Assembly: GCA_007116915.1 (NCBI GenBank)
Contig: SKHQ01000074.1
Coordinates: forward strand, 1-11,612
Source: Candidatus Methanomethylophilaceae archaeon
Lineage (GTDB): Archaea > Thermoplasmatota > Thermoplasmata > Methanomassiliicoccales > Methanomethylophilaceae
Direction of reading: 5' to 3'
Length of the DNA stretch: 11,612 nt
Positions within the stretch are counted from its first letter, which is position 1. Every line of letters begins with the position of its first letter. The notes below the pieces were generated by a model. That model was given only the letters and a program-made list of their open reading frames with translations. It was not told the DNA's origin and searched no databases. Shown here piece after piece: positions 5,641 through 11,612 of this stretch. The translations under genes and the position numbers were made by a program.

Positions 5641-7080
5641 ATGGACCAGGCGATAGTGGATTTGATAAAGGTCGCGGTCGGCGACGAAGGTTACAGCATC
5701 GGTAAAGCCCGCACCTACGCCTACGGTTTCGATGCTTCCATCTACCACAGCACCCCTGACATGGTGGTTCAGCCGCGCAGCACCGAGGAGGTCGCTGCGG
5801 TGATGAGGATAGCCAACGAACACCTCATACCGGTGACCGCCCGCGGGGGCGGTACGGGTCTGTGCGGTTCCGCGGTACCCCTCAAGGGCGGCATCGTCAT
5901 GGACATGAGCCGTATGAACGCCGTCAAGGACATAAGCGTCGGCGACCTGCTCTGTGTCGTCGAGCCCGGTGTGGTGTACGACGACCTGAACCGTGCGCTC
6001 GCGTCCCATGGTTTCTTCTTTCCGCCCACTCCTGGCAGCGGCGAAGCCTGCCAGATCGGCGGCATGGTCGCTCTGAACGCCAGCGGGATGCGGGCCATCA
6101 AGTACGGAGCCACTCGGGATTACGTCCTGGGAATGACATTCGTCAAGGCCGATGGTGAGATAGTCCAGGCCGGCACGCGCACCCTCAAGGACTCATCCGG
6201 TTACCAGTTGGCGAGGATGATGGTGGCCAGCGAGGGGACGTTGGGGATAATCACCGAGGTGATCCTCAAGATAGCGCCCAAACCAAAAGCTTCGGCGATG
6301 GCTCTGGCCGCATTCCCCGGTCCCGAACAGGCAGGGGAGTTCGTCGCCGCCCTCATCGCCGAACCTCTCATCCCATCGTCACTGGAACTCATGGACAGCG
6401 TGAGCATCGACGCCGTAAACCGCGCCATGGGAGGGCCGTTGCCGGAGTGCAAAGCCCTGTGCATGGTGGAGGTCGACGGCGACCCCTTGATTGTGGATAA
6501 GGAGCTTGCAGTGGTGGAGGAGGTCGCCAGAAGGTGCGCAGCCACCACGGTGGAGACCACCCATGACCGTGCCAGGATGGCCTCGTGGTCCAAGAGCAGA
6601 CAGGCGGTGATGACCTCCTTGAGCTCGTTACGACCCGGATACTCATCGGTATCGCTTGCCGACGACATGGTCCTTCCGGTGAGCAAGATACCACTGGCGG
6701 TGAAAGCCTACCAGCAGATAGCTGACCGCAACGGTGTGACCGTCGCCACCTACGGTCATGCCGCGGACGGCAATCTTCACACCAAGATGCTCATAGATCC
6801 TCGTTCCGAGGAGCAGTGGAAGGCGGCGGAGCGAACGGTGAGGGAGATATTCAAAGCGACCATAGAGCTGGGTGGGTCGGTGAGTGGTGAGCATGGCGTT
6901 GGAATGTCCAAGGCCGCTGACTTCATGATTGAGAGGTCATCGGCATTGTCCACGATGATAGCCATCAAGAAGGCCATGGACCCTAACAACATCCTCAACC
7001 CTGGTAAACTTCAGCAGTGGGAGGGCAAAGGGGTCATCGGTCCCTTGCGTTATCCCTGCGATCCGAACCGTTCACAGTGA
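5641..7080 (+). CDS. FAD-linked oxidase, GlcD / D-lactate dehydrogenase family
   Basis: This 479-residue flavoprotein has an N-terminal PCMH-type FAD domain (about 39-215) and a C-terminal FAD-oxidase domain (about 216-467). FAD contacts visible are P-R-S-T-E-E (45-50), A-R-G-G-G-T-G (67-73), P-P-T-P-G-S (128-133), G-G-M-V-A-L-N-A-S-G (140-149) and S-E-G-T-L-G-I-I-T (197-205). The C-terminal motifs are G-H-A-A-D-G-N-L-H (372-380), whose histidines belong to the active site, and S-G-E-H-G-V-G (415-421). The family oxidises 2-hydroxy acids such as glycolate or D-lactate to 2-oxo acids. The substrate cannot be told from sequence alone. No GlcE or GlcF (Fe-S) partner lies nearby, so the electron acceptor is unknown. 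Length is normal and motifs are intact. It appears to be a single-gene transcript. Confidence 0.92.
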   Translation: MDQAIVDLIKVAVGDEGYSIGKARTYAYGFDASIYHSTPDMVVQPRSTEEVAAVMRIANEHLIPVTARGGGTGLCGSAVPLKGGIVMDMSRMNAVKDISVGDLLCVVEPGVVYDDLNRALASHGFFFPPTPGSGEACQIGGMVALNASGMRAIKYGATRDYVLGMTFVKADGEIVQAGTRTLKDSSGYQLARMMVASEGTLGIITEVILKIAPKPKASAMALAAFPGPEQAGEFVAALIAEPLIPSSLELMDSVSIDAVNRAMGGPLPECKALCMVEVDGDPLIVDKELAVVEEVARRCAATTVETTHDRARMASWSKSRQAVMTSLSSLRPGYSSVSLADDMVLPVSKIPLAVKAYQQIADRNGVTVATYGHAADGNLHTKMLIDPRSEEQWKAAERTVREIFKATIELGGSVSGEHGVGMSKAADFMIERSSALSTMIAIKKAMDPNNILNPGKLQQWEGKGVIGPLRYPCDPNRSQ

Positions 7081-7106
7081 ATCGTCTGTGGACGCGGGGT
7101 CGTTGA

Positions 7107-7112
7107 TTTATA
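7107..7112 (+). promoter_or_regulatory. TATA box candidate for the zinc-finger membrane protein gene
   Basis: TTTATA lies 38 bases before the ATG at 7145, predicting a transcript start near 7135. That would exclude the upstream in-frame GTG at 7121. GGTGA at 7136-7140 is a ribosome binding site four bases from the ATG. Confidence 0.45.
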
Positions 7113-7144
7113 CTCCATAAGTGAAAACATCATCCGGTGAGTTC

Positions 7145-7615
7145 ATGGGTGGAGAGAGGGATTGCAGGTTCCACGAGGATGTGAAAGCTACAGATTCATG
7201 CACCTCTTGCGGGTCTAGGGTCTGTGCGGAATGCGCCACCAAAGAAAGTGAGAAGGATGCGGATTCAGGTAAGGTGTATTACACCACACTTTGCCCGCTC
7301 TGTGAATTGGACCGAAGGATCGCCAAGGTCGGCAAACCATTGGATAGTATGGGAACGGTAGCTGTAATTCTCATAATCATTCCATTGCTGGCGTACGCGG
7401 TATCCGATCTCGTCTATGAAGCACTGGCGATAGATGCCGCTAATCCGGGACTTTTCGGTTATGGGGCGGTGGCCATTGTTTTCCTGGTACTCGTATCTCT
7501 TCCGTTACTAGCCTTGCGGCATGAGATAAGGAAGTACCGGGAGAGGCCGGTCAAGTTAAAGGCCCTGAAAGAGGAAAGGGAGGCCTTGCTGGCCAAATCC
7601 CGGACTATGGACTGA
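7145..7615 (+). CDS. B-box-like zinc finger protein with two membrane segments
   Basis: This 156-residue protein begins with a compact metal-binding domain. C7, H10, C19, C22, C27, C30, C50 and C53 form four ligand pairs, enough for two zinc ions, in the spacing of a B-box-like finger (C-x2-H, then C-x2-C three times). Two membrane segments follow (about 69-90 and 103-124), then a basic and acidic helical tail with K-A-L-K-E-E-R-E. The zinc domain and tail would be on the same, probably cytoplasmic, side. Such B-box/TM proteins occur in archaea without a firm function; protein binding is the likely role. An in-frame GTG at 7121 would add eight residues, but the TATA and GGTGA positions favour 7145. 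The 3' end overlaps the convergent M50 protease gene by 11 bases. Confidence 0.75.
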   Translation: MGGERDCRFHEDVKATDSCTSCGSRVCAECATKESEKDADSGKVYYTTLCPLCELDRRIAKVGKPLDSMGTVAVILIIIPLLAYAVSDLVYEALAIDAANPGLFGYGAVAIVFLVLVSLPLLALRHEIRKYRERPVKLKALKEEREALLAKSRTMD

Positions 7616-8252
7616 ACGTGGCCAGGAACATGATCAACGCGAAACCGGCGACCAGGAAATAGACGACCGGGTTCCACGCCAATACCTTCGACCCGTCCAA
7701 AGGAGGGAAGGGTATGAGGTTGAACAGGGCCAATATCAGATTCACGCGTGCCAGCATCAGAAGCACGAAGGCGACCATGCCCCCGTCGACAGCCCAGGCG
7801 GCAATCAATGCCAGGAGTCCAACCACCAGATTAACGACGGGGCCGGCGACGCTGATGATTCCGTTCTGCTTCTTAGTGATCATCCCTTGGATGTACACCG
7901 CTCCCGGAGCAGCGAATATGAATCCGAAGAAGGCCACGATCAAGGCCAGTGCCAATCCCTTGGGGTACATGCGGTACTCCGCCCACGCTCCGTACGATTG
8001 GGCGGCGAACTTGTGACCCAACTCGTGAAGGACGAAACCGGTCAGCACGACCACCGCGCAGACCATCAACCAAGCGATGAAGTTGTCCAGAGCGGTATCG
8101 TAGATGGGGGGGAACCATGTCGAGAAGACGATGGCGAACGCCAGTGTCAGCACGACCACTGACACCCCTATCTCGAATATCTCCTGACGGCTAAAACGCA
8201 TGTAGCCTAGTCCGCCGCTTCTTTTGTAGGGGCTATCGTTGGGGTCGAACAT
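7605..8252 (-). CDS. Site-2 protease family (M50) intramembrane metalloprotease
   Basis: This 215-residue polytopic membrane protein has the zinc motif H-E-L-G-H (76-80) in one membrane segment and the third-ligand region N-L-I-P-F-P-P-L-D-G-S-K (178-189) in another. G-P-V-V-N-L-V-V-G (137-145) lies between, as in the compact archaeal S2P branch. The family cuts membrane-embedded substrates, often to release regulators or clear signal-peptide remnants. No PDZ or CBS domain is present. About six hydrophobic segments are visible. The frame stays open upstream to 8486, but that extension is antisense to the PP-loop protein gene and looks non-coding. The ATG at 8252 lies 31 bases from a TATA box (GATAAAAAGG) and fits a leaderless start. 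The substrate is unknown. The convergent B-box membrane protein is a possible but unproven partner. Confidence 0.88.
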   Translation of the reverse strand: MFDPNDSPYKRSGGLGYMRFSRQEIFEIGVSVVVLTLAFAIVFSTWFPPIYDTALDNFIAWLMVCAVVVLTGFVLHELGHKFAAQSYGAWAEYRMYPKGLALALIVAFFGFIFAAPGAVYIQGMITKKQNGIISVAGPVVNLVVGLLALIAAWAVDGGMVAFVLLMLARVNLILALFNLIPFPPLDGSKVLAWNPVVYFLVAGFALIMFLATFSP

Positions 8253-8273
8253 CCGACAGTCTAGCAGTCTAGT

Positions 8274-8320
8274 CCTTTTTATCGCTAACGGTCGCACACC
8301 CTTCGAAAACCTAAAAATAG
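8274..8320. promoter_or_regulatory. Divergent promoter region, M50 protease and PP-loop protein genes
   Basis: The minus strand carries GATAAAAAGG (complement 8274-8283), 31 bases from the M50 ATG at 8252. The plus strand carries CTAAAAATAG (8311-8320), 30 bases from the ATG at 8341. Both predict leaderless or near-leaderless transcripts. CGAAAAC just before the plus-strand box resembles an archaeal BRE. Confidence 0.5.
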
Positions 8321-8340
8321 GGGAGGGATATCGAAGCGCA

Positions 8341-10221
8341 ATGAACGAGCACAGATCCCATGGTAAGGAGGAGATGAGATGGTGCGATAGATGTGGCACC
8401 CTCATACTGGGAGAGCTGTGCTCTGGATGTGATGATGAGCCTCGATTGTTCGAGGTCAACAGCCCCGGGGACATCCGCCCTGCCATGGCGGGAGGGGAGG
8501 CCCTGGTTATGTCCCTTTTCGAACGTCATTTCGGTTCCGATGAGCCGTTGCGGGGAAAGGCGGTGTTCCTGAACAAGGTCGCTGGCGAGGACCGCTCCGA
8601 GGAGATAGTCGTCGGCGGCGCCGTTATCGGTACATTGCGTTGGGAACTGACGACCCGCTGTTTCATACTGGAGCTGAAGGCGGAGGGCGCCGCTCTGATA
8701 GCTCCGCACGCCAAAAGCAACGTCCTGCATTGTGGGCGTTTGAGCGGTCATGTGAAAGGCCGTACATTCCCTGGTGTTGCCATAAGCACCGTCACCGGGG
8801 ACTTTGAAAGCGGCGATCCGATAGTGGTCATATGCGGAGGGTCGATCTACGCCGCGGTGGCGAGGGCATCGTCCGGCACCATCGCTGATGTCAAGAAGGC
8901 GTTCAAGGTCAAGGATGTGGCCAAGGGGACTTTCACCGCCGGCCCCAACTCGGGACGGAGGGAGTTCATATCATCCAACCGTGAACACATCCGACGCTTG
9001 GAGTCCAATGCGATGAGCGACATACGCTCCTTCGGCAAGGGCAAGAAGCAACCTGTGACAGTCTCCTTCTCCGGTGGCAAGGATTCATTGGCGGCCTACC
9101 TTCTCACCGAGAAGGCATTAGGGAAGATGGATCTGCTCTTCGTCAACACCGGCCTGGAGTTTCCTGAGACTGTTGAATACGTACGGAATTTCGCGGCCGA
9201 AAGAGGACTCACCCTCCACGAGTATGATGCCGGTGAGGCGTTCTGGCAGAACGTGGATGTTTTCGGACCGCCGGCCAAGGACTTCCGCTGGTGTTGCAAG
9301 AGCTGTAAGCTGGGGCCCTTGACGGAGGGCATATCCGGACATTATCCACGGGGGACGATAACCGTGGAAGGCAACCGTTCCTTGGAATCCTTCTCCCGTT
9401 CCGATACCCGTTTCGTGGCCCGCAACCCCTTCGTCCCCAATCAGACGGTGCTCAATCCGATAAGGGACTGGAGCGCTGCGGAGGTCTGGGCATTCATTTG
9501 GTACAAGGGCGTTGATTACAACTCACTGTATGACAAGGACTACGCACGCATCGGCTGCTATCTCTGTCCAGCTTCCCTGGGCAGTGATTGGGAAAGGACC
9601 AGGGTCCTGCATCCGGACCTGTTCGCGAGGTGGGACCTCCACCTGAGGGGATGGGCCGAGGAGAGGGGTCTGCCGCCGGAGTTCATCGACCAGGGTTTCT
9701 GGCGTTGGAAGGCCTTGCCGCCGAAGATGCTACGTCTGGCCGAGGATTTGGACATCAGACTGAAGCCGGAATCCGCGGACAAGGTGTCGCTGAATATGGT
9801 CAAAGGGGTTTCTCCCTGCACCGCCGGCGGACACTCCGTGGAGGCGGTCCTGCAGATGCCGATGCGACGCGACCATGCGTTGATGCAGGACTCGTTGCGA
9901 ACGATAGGCGATGTCCGATACTCGGAGGAGTTCGACATCGCACTGCTCCGTTACAAAGGTGCTACGGCCAAGATCTTCGCAGGGGGACAGATATCCGTTG
10001 TCGCACCCGACCGGGCATTGGCTGAGGAGCTCTTCGACCTTACCGTGAAGGCCTTGGTGAGGTATCAGATGTGCACGGAGTGCGGCATATGTTCCAAAGG
10101 GTGCCCCCGTAAGGCGATCCGGATAGATGGCGGCCTCAGGGTATCCGATGCATGCGACCGCTGCGGTAAATGCCTGCGTTCCTGTATGGTCGCCCATTAT
10201 CACGACCGTATAGTGTCCTGA
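8341..10221 (+). CDS. Zinc ribbon / PUA-like / PAPS reductase-like / ferredoxin fusion
   Basis: This 626-residue protein has four parts. First is a zinc ribbon with C15, C18, C27 and C30. Second is a PUA-like region (about 45-220) with a strand-rich tail G-D-P-I-V-V-I-C-G-G and A-V-A-R-A-S. Third is a PP-loop ATPase of the PAPS reductase family with S-G-G-K-D-S at 244-249, E-G-N-R-S-L-E-S near 348-355, C-C-K-S-C (318-322) and G-C-Y-L-C-P (405-410), four Cys likely to bind metal or Fe-S. Last is a C-terminal bacterial-type ferredoxin with two [4Fe-4S] motifs, C578-x2-C581-x2-C584-x3-C588-P and C605-x2-C608-x2-C611-x3-C615. Similar fusions occur in methanogens, commonly labelled PAPS reductase. 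PUA usually means RNA binding, so ATP-activated, Fe-S-dependent sulfur chemistry on RNA is a reasonable inference; true sulfate reduction is less likely. The start is set by the TATA box 30 bases upstream; an ATG at 8374 is an alternative. Confidence 0.88.
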   Translation: MNEHRSHGKEEMRWCDRCGTLILGELCSGCDDEPRLFEVNSPGDIRPAMAGGEALVMSLFERHFGSDEPLRGKAVFLNKVAGEDRSEEIVVGGAVIGTLRWELTTRCFILELKAEGAALIAPHAKSNVLHCGRLSGHVKGRTFPGVAISTVTGDFESGDPIVVICGGSIYAAVARASSGTIADVKKAFKVKDVAKGTFTAGPNSGRREFISSNREHIRRLESNAMSDIRSFGKGKKQPVTVSFSGGKDSLAAYLLTEKALGKMDLLFVNTGLEFPETVEYVRNFAAERGLTLHEYDAGEAFWQNVDVFGPPAKDFRWCCKSCKLGPLTEGISGHYPRGTITVEGNRSLESFSRSDTRFVARNPFVPNQTVLNPIRDWSAAEVWAFIWYKGVDYNSLYDKDYARIGCYLCPASLGSDWERTRVLHPDLFARWDLHLRGWAEERGLPPEFIDQGFWRWKALPPKMLRLAEDLDIRLKPESADKVSLNMVKGVSPCTAGGHSVEAVLQMPMRRDHALMQDSLRTIGDVRYSEEFDIALLRYKGATAKIFAGGQISVVAPDRALAEELFDLTVKALVRYQMCTECGICSKGCPRKAIRIDGGLRVSDACDRCGKCLRSCMVAHYHDRIVS

Positions 10222-10230
10222 GCATCAGGA

Positions 10231-10238
10231 TTTATAAA
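10231..10238 (+). promoter_or_regulatory. TATA box for the PrsW-like membrane protein gene
   Basis: TTTATAAA begins 29 bases before the ATG at 10260 and nine bases after the preceding stop codon. The spacing predicts a leaderless transcript separate from the PP-loop gene. Confidence 0.6.
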
Positions 10239-10259
10239 CGACAGGGGTAATGCCCGGGC

Positions 10260-10943
10260 ATGGACCCGGTAATGGCCGCCGCGGCAGTCATGGGAATCGG
10301 ACCGGCGTTGGTCCTGCTCTATGTGGCGATAGGACCCTATACCTATCCACAGACCGACAAGGCGTTCTTCGAGGACCGGAAATTATTCCTTCTTTTCGCG
10401 GTCGGCATGGTCCTGGGTGTAATTCTGTTCTCCGCCTACACATGGTTCCCGTGGTCGACCATATTCGTGGCTGCTGGTTTCGCCATCATTCTGGAGATGG
10501 TGAAGTTTGTAATATTGAACCTCCCCCGTTTCCAGCGTCGACTGGACTCCGTCTTCTACGGCACATCTTTGGGGATAGGCATGGGAGCCACATTCGGTTT
10601 CGGAATGGCATTCTACACGCTGACAGTGGCCGTTGACCCTGGCGTATTGGATTATGTCATAATCGCCGGCCTGACTTTGCAGCAGGTGCTTCTCCATTGC
10701 TCCACCGGCACCACCATCGGCGAGGGTGTGGTCCGTGGATATCCCTGGGAGTTCTTGGCGCAAGCGATAGGTGCCAATCTGGTATTCCAGCTTCTGATGC
10801 TGCCCTTGTACAGTGGCATGTACCCCCTCGGATACATCACATTACCTCTGGCACTGGGCTTCGTGGCATGGTACTGCTGGCTGATGATCAAGAAGAGGGT
10901 GCCGGCCTTGGTGTCGCAGGCGGTGAAGCAGTATCGGCTGTGA
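10260..10943 (+). CDS. Polytopic membrane protein, PrsW-like with degenerate active site
   Basis: This 227-residue protein has about seven hydrophobic segments (roughly 5-24, 42-60, 64-80, 102-123, 130-146, 166-184, 190-210). Three blocks resemble the PrsW/CPBP group of intramembrane proteases: I-L-E-M-V-K-F (77-83) for the E-E-x2-K motif, Y-G-T-S-L-G-I-G-M-G-A (100-110) for the G-rich segment, and L-L-H-C-S-T-G-T-T-I-G (144-154) for the histidine motif. E79, K82 and H146 are kept. The first glutamate of E-E is L78, and the glutamate normally ending the second block is missing (G-F-G-M at 113-116). It may be an inactive relative or a distinct family; the match is by motif order only. The TATA box lies 29 bases from the ATG. 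A basic tail (K-K-R, then K-Q-Y-R-L) suggests a cytoplasmic C-terminus. Confidence 0.6.
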   Translation: MDPVMAAAAVMGIGPALVLLYVAIGPYTYPQTDKAFFEDRKLFLLFAVGMVLGVILFSAYTWFPWSTIFVAAGFAIILEMVKFVILNLPRFQRRLDSVFYGTSLGIGMGATFGFGMAFYTLTVAVDPGVLDYVIIAGLTLQQVLLHCSTGTTIGEGVVRGYPWEFLAQAIGANLVFQLLMLPLYSGMYPLGYITLPLALGFVAWYCWLMIKKRVPALVSQAVKQYRL

Positions 10944-10952
10944 TGCAAAGCG

Positions 10953-10960
10953 TTAATTAA
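10953..10960 (+). promoter_or_regulatory. TATA box candidate for the surface protein gene
   Basis: TTAATTAA begins 31 bases before the ATG at 10984, predicting a leaderless message. This supports the gene being transcribed despite its broken frame. Confidence 0.45.
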
Positions 10961-10983
10961 CCTGTACAATAATCATTTCCAAC

Positions 10984-11612
10984 ATGGGTATAGGCGCCAT
11001 GTTCAAGGTCATCATTCTAGCTGTCATATGCATATCATTGCTAGGATTCGCGACATCCCCTGCGGTTCATCAGGCTGCCTGGGATAATTTGAGTGAACTA
11101 TTGCCCATAGATGATATTCTAGATCAGTTACCTGGAGACGAGGAGGGAGATCCCGACCCCGTTTTTTTTTGTTTCCGGAATCCACAGTGCTCACACTCAA
11201 TCAGACCATAACAATAACTGCTGATGGAGAAGTCAATGATTTCTTCATCCGCTTGGTAGCGCCCGGAATAGGGGGAAACGAGACCCGTGGCGATCCTTTG
11301 ACACAATCCACGGCAACGATCGATGGCACCATCACACCCTCAGATTCCATAAACTTCTCAGAACTGCCAAACCCTGTGGGGAGCTGGGGTGCCTTTTGGG
11401 CTAACCTTTCGATGAACCAATCATTGCCAAACCTTCAGAACACCGATACTGTGACGGTGACCATTGAATACAATGTAACCTCGGAATTCTTTTGGTGGCC
11501 TGATGCTGATGTTAGCAGTGGCGATTTGGATGATATGCCGGAATGGGCAAACATCACATACATGGGCGATATGCTTTGGAACAGGTCCAGCCCCGGTCAG
11601 GTCGGTTATGAA
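10984..11612 (+). CDS. Sequon-rich surface protein, frameshifted at T9, runs off the edge
   Basis: The first frame encodes a hydrophobic signal or anchor segment (about 5-23), a short helix, and an acidic linker G-D-E-E-G-D-P-D-P (51-59). It then hits a run of nine T at 11162-11170 and stops at 11209-11211, giving only 75 residues. In the frame one base back, an open reading frame runs from 11115 through the T run to the window edge, with 148 codons from 11169 to 11612. It reads as a secreted beta-rich domain with eight N-x-S/T sequons (NQT, NET, NFS, NLS, NQS, NVT, NIT, NRS). One extra T, or a -1 ribosomal slip, joins both parts as D-P-V-F-F-L-F-P-E-S. The downstream part has no early ATG and no signal peptide of its own, so both parts are probably one gene. 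Causes could be sequencing error, phase variation or programmed slippage. The product is likely a glycosylated cell-surface protein of unknown family. Confidence 0.7.
11162..11170 (+). repeat. Homopolymer run of nine T inside a gene
   Basis: Nine consecutive T follow a G, set between codons 60 and 63 of the surface protein frame. It includes the heptamer T-TTT-TTT in the register needed for -1 slippage. It is the longest homopolymer I noticed in the window. Confidence 0.9.

Noticed and set aside
8239..8340. N-terminal extension of the PP-loop protein from an ATG at 8239
   Set aside because: It would span both divergent TATA boxes and antisense M50 codons. The zinc ribbon begins shortly after the ATG at 8341.
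8253..8486. N-terminal extension of the M50 protease up to an ATG at 8486
   Set aside because: It would be antisense to the start of the PP-loop protein and cross both TATA boxes. The extra sequence is low in secondary-structure character, and the ATG at 8252 has a well-placed TATA box.
1..11612. CRISPR array, insertion sequence, integrase or defence system
   Set aside because: No regularly spaced repeats, transposase or nuclease motifs, or terminal inverted repeats were seen by eye. Subtle or divergent cases cannot be excluded without searches.

Overview
The window looks like chromosomal DNA from a euryarchaeon, probably in or near Thermoplasmata/Methanomassiliicoccales. That placement is inferred from gene content and promoter style, with no database search. 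The support is: a PurP-type purine ligase, tandem PhoU-like/RCK_C proteins beside an MgtE-type transporter, a methanogen-style PUA/PP-loop/ferredoxin fusion, an archaeal tRNA-Gln with an A1-U72 pair, and TATA boxes about 29-33 bases upstream of many start codons (leaderless transcripts). No CRISPR array, insertion sequence, integrase or rRNA was seen. Gene density is high and the longest gap between genes is about 245 bases.

Layout. Left edge (1-185, minus): the N-terminus of a secreted protein. 315-2742 (minus): a divergent PurP-family ATP-grasp ligase, preceded by a two-repeat MgtE/SLC41-type cation transporter. 2988-4177 (plus): two paralogous PhoU-like plus RCK_C (TrkA-C) proteins with a one-base stop/start overlap, divergent from the transporter and plausibly its regulators. 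4190-4262 (minus): tRNA-Gln(CUG) with encoded CCA. 4341-4964 (minus): adenylate kinase with a four-Cys zinc LID. It shares a compact divergent promoter with an unrecognised membrane protein (5061-5546, plus). 5641-7080 (plus): a GlcD-type FAD-linked oxidase. 7145-7615 (plus): a B-box-like zinc-finger membrane protein, which overlaps tail to tail with a site-2 (M50) protease (7605-8252, minus). 8341-10221 (plus): a zinc-ribbon/PUA-like/PAPS-reductase-like/2x[4Fe-4S] protein. 10260-10943 (plus): a membrane protein resembling PrsW with degenerate catalytic motifs. 10984 to the right edge (plus): a sequon-rich surface protein whose frame is broken at a run of nine T.

Most of the window is housekeeping or metabolic. 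The parts most worth a second look are the T9 frameshift in the surface-protein gene, the loss of the glycine-rich ATP loop in the PurP homologue, the paired PhoU/RCK_C proteins beside MgtE, the PUA/PP-loop/ferredoxin fusion of unknown substrate, and the symmetric element between adk and the 5061 gene. I did not find a clear new multi-gene defence or mobile system.
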